DNA of 64,000 nucleotides, taken from the NCBI RefSeq assembly GCF_017355885.1, contig NZ_JAFEUU010000007.1, positions 162,053-226,052 of the forward strand, written 5' to 3'. Of the stretch, positions 53,147 through 62,366 are shown piece after piece. The notes beneath the pieces are model-generated. The model worked only from the letters and a program-made list of their open reading frames with translations. It had not been told where the DNA came from and did no database searches. The stretch is from Sabulicella rubraurantiaca. Its GTDB lineage: Bacteria > Pseudomonadota > Alphaproteobacteria > Acetobacterales > Acetobacteraceae. Position numbers and translations under genes: made by a program. Position 1 is the stretch's first letter. Each line of letters starts with the position of its first letter.

Positions 53147-54322
53147 ATGGCGGAGCCCGACTACGACGCGTTCCGGGAGGAGGTGCGGCGCTTCGCCCTC
53201 GCCCATTGTCCGCCCGAGATCCGCGAAGTGGTCGCGAGCTACCGCAAGCTGTCGCGCAAGATCTGGGCGCCCTGGCAGCGCATCCTTCACGCCCATGGCT
53301 GGGGCGCCCCGTCCTGGCCGAAGGAGTACGGCGGCACCGGCTGGGATGCCCGCCAGCGCGTGATCTTCGACGAGGTGATGGCGGAGTGCGACTGCCCGCC
53401 GCAATACCATCACGGGCTGCGCCACCTCGGCCCCGTCATCATCGAGTTCGGGACGGAGGAGCAGAAGCAGCGCTTCCTGCCCGGCATCCTCGACGGGTCG
53501 GATTGGTGGTGCCAGGGCTATTCCGAGCCGGGCGCCGGCTCCGACCTCGCCTCGCTCCGCACCGCGGCGCGGCGCGAGGGCGACCACTACATCGTGGACG
53601 GGCAGAAGACCTGGACCTCCCACGCGCATGAAGCGGACTGGATGTACACGCTGGTCCGCACCTCCAAGGAGGAGAAGAAGCAGCAGGGCATCAGCCTGCT
53701 GCTGGTCAAGCTGGACAGCCCCGGCATCACCATCCGTCCCATCCGCACCATCGATGGCTGGCACCACGTCAACGAGGTGTTCCTCGACAACGTCCGCGTG
53801 CCGGTGGAGAACCGCATCGGCGAGGAAGGCAAGGGCTGGACCTACGGCAAGTTCCTGCTGGAGCGGGAGCGGCTGGGCGGCGCCAACATCGCCCCGCACC
53901 GCATGGCGCTGGAGCGCGTGCGCGACCTCGTCCGCACGGAACTGGCCGGCCCAGCGCGGGAGGAGGAACGCGGCCTCCTGCTGCACCGCCTCCTGGAAGC
54001 CGAGGCGGAACTGCTCGGCGCGGCGGAGCTTGGCCGGGAGTCGGTGCAGGCGGTGATGGACGGCAAGCCGCTTGGCCTGCTGCCCTCCGTGGTGAAGCTC
54101 TCCACCAGCGTGACCATGCAATCCATCAGCCAGGTGGCGCTGGATGCGGTCGGGTCGCGCCTTGCCTCCCGCTTCCGCCGCGTCGAGGGGGAGGGACCGA
54201 ATGCCAACCCGCCCGGCCTCGAATGGGTGCAGAACTACATGTACGCGCGCGTCCGCACGATCTATGGCGGCAGCAGCGAGGTGCAGAAGAACGTGATCGC
54301 CAGGCAGTTGTTCGGGAACTGA
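53147..54322 (+). CDS. Acyl-CoA dehydrogenase (first copy)
   Basis: 391 residues. FAD flavoprotein introducing a double bond into acyl-CoA. Recognisable segments: GTGWDARQRVIFDEVMAECD, CQGYSEPGAGSDLASLRT (FAD binding loop), DGQKTWTSHAHEADWMYT, and C-terminal YGGSSEVQKNVIARQLFG. It starts 1 base after the enoyl-CoA hydratase stop. With the second, shorter dehydrogenase downstream it may form a heteromeric pair, as in two-subunit steroid or branched-chain ACADs. Confidence 0.93.
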   Translation: MAEPDYDAFREEVRRFALAHCPPEIREVVASYRKLSRKIWAPWQRILHAHGWGAPSWPKEYGGTGWDARQRVIFDEVMAECDCPPQYHHGLRHLGPVIIEFGTEEQKQRFLPGILDGSDWWCQGYSEPGAGSDLASLRTAARREGDHYIVDGQKTWTSHAHEADWMYTLVRTSKEEKKQQGISLLLVKLDSPGITIRPIRTIDGWHHVNEVFLDNVRVPVENRIGEEGKGWTYGKFLLERERLGGANIAPHRMALERVRDLVRTELAGPAREEERGLLLHRLLEAEAELLGAAELGRESVQAVMDGKPLGLLPSVVKLSTSVTMQSISQVALDAVGSRLASRFRRVEGEGPNANPPGLEWVQNYMYARVRTIYGGSSEVQKNVIARQLFGN

Positions 54323-54327
54323 CGCCC

Positions 54328-55395
54328 ATGCCCTTCGCCGCCACCCCGCTCGTCGCGGGCGAGACCTATGAGACTGCGCTGCGCTTCGGCGAGGAAGCCG
54401 CCGCCGAGCTTGCGCCCCTCGCGGAGCCTTCCGCCCAGGCCGCGTGCCTGCGTGCGCAATGGGACCGCATCGCCGCGCTGGGCTGGCCCGGCATCGCGGT
54501 GGCGGAGGAGGAGGGCGGCGCCGGGGGCGACCTCGCCGAACTCGCCGCACTGCTTTGCGGTGCAGGGCGCACCGGGCTGGCCCTGCCGCTGGCCACCGCC
54601 TGCGGCGTCGTGCCGGCGCTGCTGTCCGGGCATCCGCTTCTTGCCGATGCCGCGTCGGGCAGCGCCCGCATCGCAGCCATCCTGCCCGGCGCGACCCAGG
54701 ACCCCGGCGAGGAAGCGCTGCGCCGCCAGCCCAATGGGGCGCTGCACGGCGCCGCGGTGGGGATCGAAGCGCCGCCCGCCCCCACGCATGTCGTCGCCTT
54801 CGTGGAGGGTGACGCACCCGCCCTGCTCCTGCTGCGCGCCGACGCGCCCGGCATGGAGTTGGTGGCGAGCCTGCGCGTGGATGGCCGCCTTGCCTATGAC
54901 ATCCGGTGCCGAGGCGCCGTGCCCGAAGCCGTGCTGGCGGAGGGCGACGAGGCGCGGCGGCGTGTCGAAACGGCGCGCGATCTCGGCGCCCTGCTGGCCT
55001 GCGTCGAGGGCGTTTCCGCGATGGGCGCGCTGATCGAGCAGACCGTTGCCTATCTGAACCAGCGCGTGCAGTTCGGTGCGCCGCTCGCTACGCAGCAGGC
55101 GCTGCGCCACCGCGTCGCCGACATGTACGTGGAGTACGAGAATCTGCGCGGCATCACCGCCGCCGCGCTGCGCGCCGCCACCACGGAGGATGTGCTGCCC
55201 TGGCGTGCCATTGCCTTCGCCAAGCTGCGCCTGGGCATCGCGGGGCGCGAGGTGGCGGAATCCGCCATCCAGTGCCATGGCGGCATGGGCATGACGGAGG
55301 AGCTGCCGGCGATCCGCCTGTGCAAGCGCCTGCTGATGGCCGAGTTCGAGCATGGCGGGCGCGTCTTCCAGGCCCGCCGCCTCCTGGCCGCGTGA
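54328..55395 (+). CDS. Acyl-CoA dehydrogenase (second, short copy)
   Basis: 355 residues. ACAD fold with less of the FAD loop than the first copy. It has RVQFGAPLATQQALRHRVADMYVEYE, split here as RVQFGAPLATQQALRHRVAD, and the C-terminal segment IQCHGGMGMTEELPAIRLCK. ATG 54328 is 5 bases after the first dehydrogenase stop. Paired short/long ACADs often make alpha2beta2 enzymes in which one subunit lacks a full FAD site; this is inference from pairing. Confidence 0.88.
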   Translation: MPFAATPLVAGETYETALRFGEEAAAELAPLAEPSAQAACLRAQWDRIAALGWPGIAVAEEEGGAGGDLAELAALLCGAGRTGLALPLATACGVVPALLSGHPLLADAASGSARIAAILPGATQDPGEEALRRQPNGALHGAAVGIEAPPAPTHVVAFVEGDAPALLLLRADAPGMELVASLRVDGRLAYDIRCRGAVPEAVLAEGDEARRRVETARDLGALLACVEGVSAMGALIEQTVAYLNQRVQFGAPLATQQALRHRVADMYVEYENLRGITAAALRAATTEDVLPWRAIAFAKLRLGIAGREVAESAIQCHGGMGMTEELPAIRLCKRLLMAEFEHGGRVFQARRLLAA

Positions 55396-55403
55396 GAGGT
55401 TCC

Positions 55404-57479
55404 ATGCACCCGCTCGACCCCATGTTCCGCCCCCGCTCCGTCGCCGTGGTTGGCGCCTCGGGCGATCCCGACAAGCTGGGCGGCCGCACCCTGTTCCATA
55501 TCAAGGAGCTGGGCTTCTCGGGCCGCATCTACCCGATCAACGTGTCCAGCCGCGAGGTGCAGGGCCTGCCCGCCTGGCCCAGCCTACGCGATCTGCCGGA
55601 GGTTCCGGACTGCGCCCTCATCGTGCTGCCGGCCAAGCTGGTCGCGGCGGCGCTGGAGGATTGCGTGGCGAAGGGCATCCGCCACGTCCAGATCCTGTCC
55701 TCCGGCTTCGCGGAGGAGGGGGGCGAGGGCGTCGCCATGCAGGAACGCCTCGTCGCAATCGCGCGCGACGCCGGCATCCGCTTCACCGGCCCCAACGCCC
55801 TCGGCTCCATCAGCCCGCCCGATGGGTTCTTCGGCACCTTCTCCTCCCTGCTGGCGACGGCCCGGCCGGGACCGGGGCGCATCGGCGTCGCGACGCAGAG
55901 CGGCGCCTATGGCTCGCACATCTATGCGGTGGCGGGATTCCGCGGCCTGGGCATCAGCCGCGCCATCGCGACGGGCAACGAGGCCGATCTCGATGTCGCC
56001 GCCTGCATCGACTACCTCGCGGAGGATGAAGGCACCGCCGTCATCTGCGCCTCGCTGGAAGGGTGCCGGAATGGCGAGCGGCTGCGCGCGGCGCTGCTGA
56101 AGGCCGCCGCCGCGCGCAAGCCGGTGGTCGTCATGAAGGTGGGTCGGACGGAGGAGGGCGCTGCGGCCGCCGCCACCCACACCGGCGCCCTGGCGGGCGA
56201 GGACCGCGTGATCGACGCCGTGTTCCGCGAATGCGGCGCCTACCGCGCCTCCTCCATCGAGGAGATGCTGGACATCGCCTATCTCTGCTCCGTCGCGGCG
56301 GTGCCGCCGCTGCCGGGGGTGGGCATCCTGTCGGTCTCCGGCGGGATCGGCGTGCTGATGGCCGACGCGGCGGTGGAGGCGGGGCTGCCCGTGCCGCCCA
56401 TGCCGCCGGAGACGCTGTCGCGCATCACCGAGATCCAGCCCGTCGCGGGCGGACGCAACCCGATCGACACCACGGCCCAGCTGAATGGCCGGATGCATGT
56501 CTTCGAAGGCATCAGCCAGGTGATGATGGAGGGCGCGGAGCTTGGCTCCCTCCTGTTCTATCTCGCCCATCTCGGCCGCAACGAGGAGCGCTTCCCGCCG
56601 CTGGAGCAGGCCATGGCCGCGCTGCGACGGCGCTTCCCCGATCGTCTCGTGGTCGCGGTGATGACCCATGTGGATTCCATCCGGCTGCGGCTGGAGGCGC
56701 TGGGCATCCCGGTCTTCGAGGACCCGACCCGTGCTGTCCGCGCCGTTGCCGCCGCGTCGCGGCTGCGCGACCTGCAGGCAGAGGCGGCCGCGCCCCCGGC
56801 ACCGCGCCCCTCCGGCGTGCGGCTGGCGGGCGCGGGAAATGAGGCCGCGGCCAAGGCCCTGCTGCGCGAGGCGGGCCTGCCCGTTCCGCCCGAGCACGCC
56901 TGCGCGACGGAGGAGGCGGCTGCCGCGGCCGCCGATGCGCTCGGCTACCCGGTGGTGATGAAGATCCTGTCCGACGACATCCCGCACAAGACGGAGGTGG
57001 GCGGTGTCCTGCTCGGCGTCGCGGATGCCGATGCAGTGCGCGCCGGCTTTGCCGAGTTGATGCGCCGGGCTCGTGCGATGCGTCCGGAGGCAAAGCTGGA
57101 CGGGGTGCTGGTCGCACCCATGCTGAAGGGCGGCGTCGAGACGATCATCGGCACGCAGCGCGATCCGGTCTTCGGCCCGATGGTGATGTTCGGCCTAGGC
57201 GGCGTGTCGGTGGAACTATTCGCCGACGTGGCCTTCGCCAGCGCGCCGCTGACGCCGGAGCGGGCCGGGGCGCTGGTGGATTCCGTGCGCGGCGCGCGGC
57301 TGCTGGGAGGCTGGCGCGGCGCCGCGCCCTGTGACCGTGCCGCGCTGGTTTCCGCCCTGGTCGCCGTGTCGGAGCTGGCGGCGGCGGAGGAGGGGATCGA
57401 GAGCGTCGAGGTGAATCCCCTTCTGGTGCGCTCCGACGGGGCTTTCGCCCTCGACGCGCTGGTGCGGGTGCGTGGCTGA
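55404..57479 (+). CDS. NDP-forming acyl-CoA synthetase (acetate-CoA ligase family)
   Basis: 691 residues. Domains: CoA-binding Rossmann (MFRPRSVAVVGASGDPDKLG, about residues 8-27), succinyl-CoA synthetase-like middle with phosphohistidine-type THTGALAGEDR, and C-terminal ATP-grasp (GYPVVMKILSDDIPHKTEVG). It likely activates the carboxylic acid substrate of the operon with CoA and ATP/ADP chemistry. Starts 8 bases after the second ACAD. Last gene of the TetR-linked operon; substrate unknown. Confidence 0.92.
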   Translation: MHPLDPMFRPRSVAVVGASGDPDKLGGRTLFHIKELGFSGRIYPINVSSREVQGLPAWPSLRDLPEVPDCALIVLPAKLVAAALEDCVAKGIRHVQILSSGFAEEGGEGVAMQERLVAIARDAGIRFTGPNALGSISPPDGFFGTFSSLLATARPGPGRIGVATQSGAYGSHIYAVAGFRGLGISRAIATGNEADLDVAACIDYLAEDEGTAVICASLEGCRNGERLRAALLKAAAARKPVVVMKVGRTEEGAAAAATHTGALAGEDRVIDAVFRECGAYRASSIEEMLDIAYLCSVAAVPPLPGVGILSVSGGIGVLMADAAVEAGLPVPPMPPETLSRITEIQPVAGGRNPIDTTAQLNGRMHVFEGISQVMMEGAELGSLLFYLAHLGRNEERFPPLEQAMAALRRRFPDRLVVAVMTHVDSIRLRLEALGIPVFEDPTRAVRAVAAASRLRDLQAEAAAPPAPRPSGVRLAGAGNEAAAKALLREAGLPVPPEHACATEEAAAAAADALGYPVVMKILSDDIPHKTEVGGVLLGVADADAVRAGFAELMRRARAMRPEAKLDGVLVAPMLKGGVETIIGTQRDPVFGPMVMFGLGGVSVELFADVAFASAPLTPERAGALVDSVRGARLLGGWRGAAPCDRAALVSALVAVSELAAAEEGIESVEVNPLLVRSDGAFALDALVRVRG

Positions 57480-57555
57480 AGCATGATCCGCCGGGACGGA
57501 TTGCGCTTCAGCTGCTTCTAACCAGCAGGGCCGCGCCCGCCTTCTGCTCCGCGCG

Positions 57556-57909
57556 TCACGAGCAGGACAGCGTCAGGTGCTGCAGGAGTTGCGAAGTGTT
57601 CGGCAGCCCGGCCTGCATCGGCGCATACCCGATGGGGTGGAAGACCGGGCCGGCGCGCGACACCAGCACGGGGCCGGAGGGATCCACCGTGATGGGGGCG
57701 GGCGGGTTGAAGTGCAGCGTCACGTTGCGCGGCACGAAGTCGTTGGCGACGATGTCGAGGCGCACCCGGTAGACCATATGCCCGGACTCCATGCGCGGGA
57801 TGATCGAGGCCCTGACCGCGCCGTCGCAAGCCCGCATGTCCTGGGCCTGCGCGGGCAAGGCAGCAACGGCCATCGTGGTGGCGAGGGCTGTGGCGAGAAG
57901 GGAGCGCAT
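57556..57909 (-). CDS. Secreted hypothetical protein
   Basis: 117 residues. Signal peptide (LLATALATTMAVAALPAQAQ) followed by a 95-residue mature domain with two cysteines (MRACDG and the final LTLSCS), likely one disulfide. Beta-rich composition with HFNPPAPITVDPSG. ATG 57909 follows the GAGA of GGAGACTCG. Convergent with the acyl-CoA synthetase gene. No family recognised. Confidence 0.72.
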   Translation of the reverse strand: MRSLLATALATTMAVAALPAQAQDMRACDGAVRASIIPRMESGHMVYRVRLDIVANDFVPRNVTLHFNPPAPITVDPSGPVLVSRAGPVFHPIGYAPMQAGLPNTSQLLQHLTLSCS

Positions 57910-58008
57910 CGGTCGAGTCTCCTGCTGGGTTCCGATGCCTTCTCCGTGCCACCCAAGAGAGTGAAGGTCGAGGGACGGCGCGCCGATGGCGGCGATCGCC
58001 GCCGCCGA

Positions 58009-58248
58009 TCAGGGCTTGCGCGGGCTCGGCTGCACGCTGGGATGCAGCTGCGCTTCCCGCAGCTCGGTCTCGCGCGCCACGCGCGTTTCGCCGGCTGCGG
58101 CGCCGCGCAGCAGGTATTCGCGGTCGAGCTGGTCGTTGGGCAGCAGGCGCTGCACGGTGAAAAGCCCCGGTGGAAGATGGGAGGCGCCGTGGCCGGTGAT
58201 GAACTCGACACTCTGGCCGACGCCGAAGCGATGCATGGGCAGGGGCAT
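58009..58248 (-). CDS. Hypothetical small protein
   Basis: 79 residues: MPLPMHRFGVGQSVEFITGHGAS opening (cited as HRFGVGQSVEFITG), then PPGLFTVQRLLPND and a YLLRGAAAGETRVARE strand. It looks like a single SH3-like beta barrel; similar small proteins occur in related bacteria as unknowns. No signal peptide. It lies just downstream of the cold-shock gene and its terminator. Confidence 0.65.
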   Translation of the reverse strand: MPLPMHRFGVGQSVEFITGHGASHLPPGLFTVQRLLPNDQLDREYLLRGAAAGETRVARETELREAQLHPSVQPSPRKP

Positions 58249-58270
58249 GCGCGTGTTCCTTCAAAAGCAG

Positions 58271-58294
58271 AAGGGCGGCCCAAGGGCCGCCCTT
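58271..58294 (-). terminator. Intrinsic terminator after the cold-shock gene
   Basis: AAGGGCGGCC (58271-58280) / GGCCGCCCTT (58285-58294), loop CAAG. On the minus strand the tail is GCTTTTG. Located 11 bases beyond the csp stop, separating it from the following small gene. Confidence 0.85.
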
Positions 58295-58305
58295 CGAGTT
58301 TGGCG

Positions 58306-58512
58306 TCAAGCCTTGCGGATGGACGCCGCGGAGGTCTTTCCGCCCTGGCCGGCCTGGAGCTCGAACTCAAGCCTGTCGCCTTCACGGACATCGGTGAGGC
58401 CGGAGCGCTGCACCTCGGAGATGTGAAGGAAAACGTCCTTTGAGCCATCCTCGGGCTGGATGAAGCCATAGCCTTTGGTGGCGTTGAACCATTTGACGGT
58501 GCCGGTGGGCAT
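58306..58512 (-). CDS. Cold-shock domain protein
   Basis: 68 residues, standard CspA length. RNA-binding motifs RNP1 KGYGFIQ and RNP2 DVFLHIS within TGTVKWFNATKGYGFIQPED. RNA chaperone that melts structures and is often induced by cold or stationary phase. The C-terminus EFELQAGQGGKTSAASIR fits the alphaproteobacterial family. The 310-base upstream region may contain a long leader as in many csp genes. Confidence 0.96.
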   Translation of the reverse strand: MPTGTVKWFNATKGYGFIQPEDGSKDVFLHISEVQRSGLTDVREGDRLEFELQAGQGGKTSAASIRKA

Positions 58513-58829
58513 AGGATGTTCCTTTCGGAACCAGAGTGCCGACCCGCGCGAATGCGGGACGGATCATCATCGAAAGGAGTGCGGATCGTGCCTCGACGCG
58601 TCCAGCGACGCGAAGTCTGCTAGCGAAAAGAGGGCGGCCGAACCAGTCGAGGCTGACCCATGCATCGTGAAGCAATAAGCCGTCGGACACAAGGGCGGCG
58701 TGCCGCTTGCGCTGAATCTTGGCGCATCGCCACAGTTGCTTCCTTCCTCCGCCGGGGGAAAAGGCTTCCACCAACCGGGCATGTCAGGCCAGAACTGTCC
58801 GTGATTGGAAGCGCTCCAAGGTGGCTCCC
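58513..58829. other. Intergenic region upstream of csp
   Basis: 317 bases with no convincing gene. On the minus strand it is the presumptive leader of the cold-shock gene and contains AT-poor and AT-rich patches; no identifiable riboswitch. Frames in this stretch look like shadow sequence. Confidence 0.5.
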
Positions 58830-59045
58830 ATGCGCGTCGTCGTAGCTCTGTTGCTGTTCTTCGCCGTCACACTTGGCGTCTTTGCGTGGTGGGGCCTGTA
58901 CACCGTCGCCGGGCGCACGCGCTACGACGAGATGGACGGGCTTTACCCCCTTGGCGCGGGGCTGCTCGCCGGCTTCCTCGTCCTTGTCGCGTGCGGCGTA
59001 GGCTGGCTCGCTGTGCGCAGGTGGGCCCAGTGGCGTCGCCGATGA
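58830..59045 (+). CDS. Hypothetical small membrane protein
   Basis: 71 residues. Two helices (VVVALLLFFAVTLGVFAWWG and LGAGLLAGFLVLVACGVGWL) separated by a short loop with a Tyr/Asp cluster (AGRTRYDEMDGLYP), and a basic C-terminus (RRWAQWRRR). ATG 58830 is chosen as the first codon giving a normal N-in topology. It stands alone; role unknown. Confidence 0.6.
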   Translation: MRVVVALLLFFAVTLGVFAWWGLYTVAGRTRYDEMDGLYPLGAGLLAGFLVLVACGVGWLAVRRWAQWRRR

Positions 59046-59241
59046 TGAACCGCGCGAAGTCCGCCGCGCCGCCGGCGGATCACTGGTGGCTAGCAGCACG
59101 CGCCAGCATATTCGAGCGCGGCATTGATGTGGAGGCGCCGCACCCTTCCAGTGCAAGGCGCAGCGGGAGGAGCCAGGGCCCAGGTATGGGAGCTGCGGAG
59201 ACGATGCTCTCGTCCCCGCGCTCAAGGCGTCAGGTTTGGAG

Positions 59242-60018
59242 TCAGGACGCCGAATGTTCCTTTTGAGACCCTGCTTTACGCCGGCCCGGACGAAGCAGGA
59301 TCATGCCGGCCAAGCCGAGGCCGAGCAGTGCCATGGAGGCCGGTGCCGGGACCGGCACGGCGGCCTGGAGAGCCATGATGCCAAGGCCCCGTCCGTTCGG
59401 GACATGGGTTGCCGTGAAGTAGCCGCTGAAGCCGCAAACGCCGCCCCAGCCGCAGGTGCCGCCCCGGTCGGTGTTGAAGGCGCCGATGACGCTGCCATCA
59501 GCCGCGATCGTCAGCCGGCCATCGGACTCGGTATTGTTGAAGTAGATCTCGCCCGTGGGAATGGGCTTGCCCGGCGTCCCGACCAGCTTCAGGCCATAGT
59601 AGCCCTCGAGATCGGGTGGACGGGTGTTGTTCGTCCAGTCCGACAGCTGCGCATCGATGGCGATGGCGCTGCTGAACTGGTCGGGGCCGTAGAAGGTGGT
59701 GAAGGCCATATCGACCAGGCCCTTGGTCGTTCCGACGGCATCGTAGGGCGGCACGGCGAAATTGCCGGCGCTGATGGTGTAGCGCGAGCGGACGACGTTG
59801 TCGGCGAGGCGGAAGAAGCCGTCCGTTTGAAGGAATTCCGGCAAGGGCCAAGGCGGAGAGCCCGGCGGAGGACTGCCATATTCCGGGTTGTAGCTGGGTC
59901 CGAACCAAGAAGAGGTCTGGGTGAAGCTGAAGATCCAATCAGCCTTGGCCGAATTGGACACCGTGGCACCGCAGGCCGCCAGGAGCCCCCCCGCCAAGAC
60001 TGCTGCAGAAACTCGCAT
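59242..60018 (-). CDS. PEP-CTERM sorting domain protein with lipobox-like leader
   Basis: 258 residues. N-terminus: hydrophobic helix with LAAC at residues 13-16 (lipobox) and, further on, SAKAD that would suit signal peptidase I cleavage. The mature part has DWTNNTRPP and TESDGRLTIAADG. C-terminus: VPAPASMALLGLGLAGMILL then RPGRRK, a VPAPA-type exosortase tail, followed by an unusual ~12-residue polar end (AGSQKEHSAS). Likely processed by the exosortase at 6 kb. Presence of two possible anchor signals is unusual. Confidence 0.85.
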   Translation of the reverse strand: MRVSAAVLAGGLLAACGATVSNSAKADWIFSFTQTSSWFGPSYNPEYGSPPPGSPPWPLPEFLQTDGFFRLADNVVRSRYTISAGNFAVPPYDAVGTTKGLVDMAFTTFYGPDQFSSAIAIDAQLSDWTNNTRPPDLEGYYGLKLVGTPGKPIPTGEIYFNNTESDGRLTIAADGSVIGAFNTDRGGTCGWGGVCGFSGYFTATHVPNGRGLGIMALQAAVPVPAPASMALLGLGLAGMILLRPGRRKAGSQKEHSAS

Positions 60019-60608
60019 CAGGCCTTCCTCCCCACACTGAGATCATGGCTTGGAATGATACCCTTGTCGGCTGGGCAAGCATACTCCCAGGTCGTGTGAC
60101 CTGAAGGACAACCGTGCGCGAGCCATCGTGGATGCATTCGCACTTCCTTCCACCATTGCTTGAGCATCCAGCCATGAGGGTGTCGGGCTATGTGTGCGAA
60201 GGGAGCGCAAACCAAGGCTCGATGTGGGTTGTGCCCTGGCTGAGTTGCCTGGCGTGCGCGACACTTGGCCAGAAGATCAGCCGTCGCATGGAGGCACGAG
60301 GTAGTGCGGGTGCCGAGGCGCAGAAGCTGGATCCTGGCGGTTCTCGTCGCCACAAACCTGCACGCATGTACCAGGAAGGTGTGATCTTAGAGGGCGTTCA
60401 CGCAGGGCTTCGCGTCATGAGCCAAGTGCCATCCGGCCCGGATGGCAGGCAAGCCATGGGCGCTCGCAAGGTTTGCAGCATGGTCTAGAATTAACTTTTC
60501 CTTAATTTGCCTGGCCGGTCTGTCCACGGGGACAATGTCTCCACATGCGCGGTGATTTACGGAGGCTGACAGGAGCCGTCCGAGGTCACCGTGCTGGAGG
60601 GGATGGAA
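60019..60608. other. Long intergenic region
   Basis: 590 bases between the PEP-CTERM gene and the transporter. I see no convincing gene: a 124-residue frame at 60114-60488 lacks family features. Base 60489-60512 (ATTAACTTTTCCTTAAT) is AT-rich and could be a promoter for the transporter. The rest is unexplained. Confidence 0.5.
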
Positions 60609-62342
60609 ATGGCGATTCAACAAGCCACGCAGCCGATGACGGCCGAGGAGAGGAAGGTGATCATCGCCTCCTCGCTCGGCACCGTCTTCGAATGGTACGA
60701 CTTCTATCTGTACGGGTCGCTGGCGGCGATTATCGGGCTGAAGTTCTTCTCGATGTTCGACGAGACGACGCGCAACATCTTCGCGCTTCTGGCCTTCGCG
60801 GCGGGGTTCCTGGTGCGGCCGTTCGGCGCCCTGGTCTTCGGTCGGCTGGGCGATCTTGTCGGTCGAAAATACACCTTCCTTGTCACCATCGTGATCATGG
60901 GCCTCTCGACCTTCCTGGTCGGTCTGCTGCCCGGCTCCGAAAGCTGGGGCATCGCCGCGGCCATCATCCTCATCATCCTGCGCTGCCTGCAGGGCCTCGC
61001 CCTGGGCGGCGAGTACGGGGGCGCCGCCACCTACGTGGCGGAGCACGCACCGAATGGGCGGCGTGGCTTCTACACCTCCTTCATCCAGATCACGGCGACG
61101 GCGGGACTGTTCCTGTCGCTGCTGGTGATCCTGTCAGTGCGCTCCTTCCTCGGCGAGGAAGCCTTCCTCGATTGGGGCTGGCGTGTGCCGTTCCTGGTCT
61201 CCGTCTTCCTGCTGGCGATCTCGGTCTATATCCGCTCGCAGATGAATGAGAGCCCCGCCTTCCAGAAGATGAAGGAAGAGGGCAAGCAGTCCAAGGCGCC
61301 GCTCGGCGAGGCCTTTGGGCAGTGGAAGAATGCTAAGATCGCGCTGTTCGCGCTGCTGGGCCTCGTCATGGGCCAGGCGGTGGTCTGGTACACTGGGCAG
61401 TTCTACGCGCTGTTCTTCCTGGGCTCGGTGCTGAAGGTGGATGGGTTCACCACCAACATGCTGATCGCCTGGTCGCTCCTGCTGGGCTCGGGCGGGTTCG
61501 TGTTCTTCGGCTGGCTGTCGGACAAGGTGGGGCGCAAGCCAATCATCCTCGGCGGCTGCCTGCTTGCGGCGCTGACCTACTTCCCGCTCTTCAAGCTGAT
61601 GAGCGCGGAGGCCAATCCGGCGCTGCATCAGGCGCACCAGAACATTCCGGTGCAGGTGGTGGTGAACAAGAGCAACTGCTCCTTCCAGTTCAACCCGACC
61701 GGCACGGCGCAGTTCACCTCCGCCTGCGACGTGGCCAAGGCGGCGCTTGCCCGCGCCTCGGTCAACTACTCCGTGGAGAACGAGGAGAACCGCGCCGGCG
61801 CGAGCGTGCGCATCGGCCCCACCCTCGTCGAGGCGCCGCAGCTTCGCGACATGCCGGCGCCGCAACGCGCGGCGGAAAGCGCCCGCTTCACCCGCGAGCT
61901 GGGCGCGGCGCTGACAGCGGCCGGCTACCCGGCCGCCGCCAACGATTCGGTGGTGCGGATGAGCGGGCCGTTCGACTTCTTCCGCGAGCAGCCGGCGGTG
62001 CTGATCGGCATCCTCACCCTGCTCGTGATCTACGTGACCATGGTGTACGGGCCGATCGCCGCGGCGCTGGTGGAGCTGTTCCCGACGCGGATCCGCTACA
62101 CCTCCATGTCGCTTCCGTACCACATCGGCAATGGCTGGTTCGGCGGTCTGATGCCGGCCACTGCCTTCGCCATGATCGCGCAGACAGGCGATGTATATTA
62201 CGGCCTTTGGTATCCGGTCGTCATCGCGCTGGCAACCGTGGTGATCGGTGCCTTGATGGTGCCGGAAACCAAGGACCGCGACATCTTCGCGGATGAAGGC
62301 GCGAGCGCGACGGTGCGACCGAGCTACCGCCCGGCCGAGTGA
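60609..62342 (+). CDS. MHS-family MFS transporter (ProP-like) with large loop
   Basis: 577 residues, long for MFS (about 430-450). The opening GTVFEWYDFYLYGSLAAIIG and the motif GRLGDLVGRKYTFLVTI fit the metabolite:H+ symporter group. Twelve helices with an insertion of about 110 residues between TM8-9 (about residues 335-445, two Cys: KSNCSFQFN and TSACDVAKAA), likely periplasmic. ATG 60609 with GGAGGGG 6 bases upstream is preferred to GTG 60591. Substrate, such as a dicarboxylate or betaine-like compound, is not determinable. Confidence 0.88.
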   Translation: MAIQQATQPMTAEERKVIIASSLGTVFEWYDFYLYGSLAAIIGLKFFSMFDETTRNIFALLAFAAGFLVRPFGALVFGRLGDLVGRKYTFLVTIVIMGLSTFLVGLLPGSESWGIAAAIILIILRCLQGLALGGEYGGAATYVAEHAPNGRRGFYTSFIQITATAGLFLSLLVILSVRSFLGEEAFLDWGWRVPFLVSVFLLAISVYIRSQMNESPAFQKMKEEGKQSKAPLGEAFGQWKNAKIALFALLGLVMGQAVVWYTGQFYALFFLGSVLKVDGFTTNMLIAWSLLLGSGGFVFFGWLSDKVGRKPIILGGCLLAALTYFPLFKLMSAEANPALHQAHQNIPVQVVVNKSNCSFQFNPTGTAQFTSACDVAKAALARASVNYSVENEENRAGASVRIGPTLVEAPQLRDMPAPQRAAESARFTRELGAALTAAGYPAAANDSVVRMSGPFDFFREQPAVLIGILTLLVIYVTMVYGPIAAALVELFPTRIRYTSMSLPYHIGNGWFGGLMPATAFAMIAQTGDVYYGLWYPVVIALATVVIGALMVPETKDRDIFADEGASATVRPSYRPAE

Positions 62343-62366
62343 CGCCCAGGCCATTGCTTGAAAGGG

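Noticed and set aside
60114..60488. 124-residue frame in the intergenic region before the transporter
   Set aside because: No domain, low-quality composition and no ribosome site; not supported as a gene.
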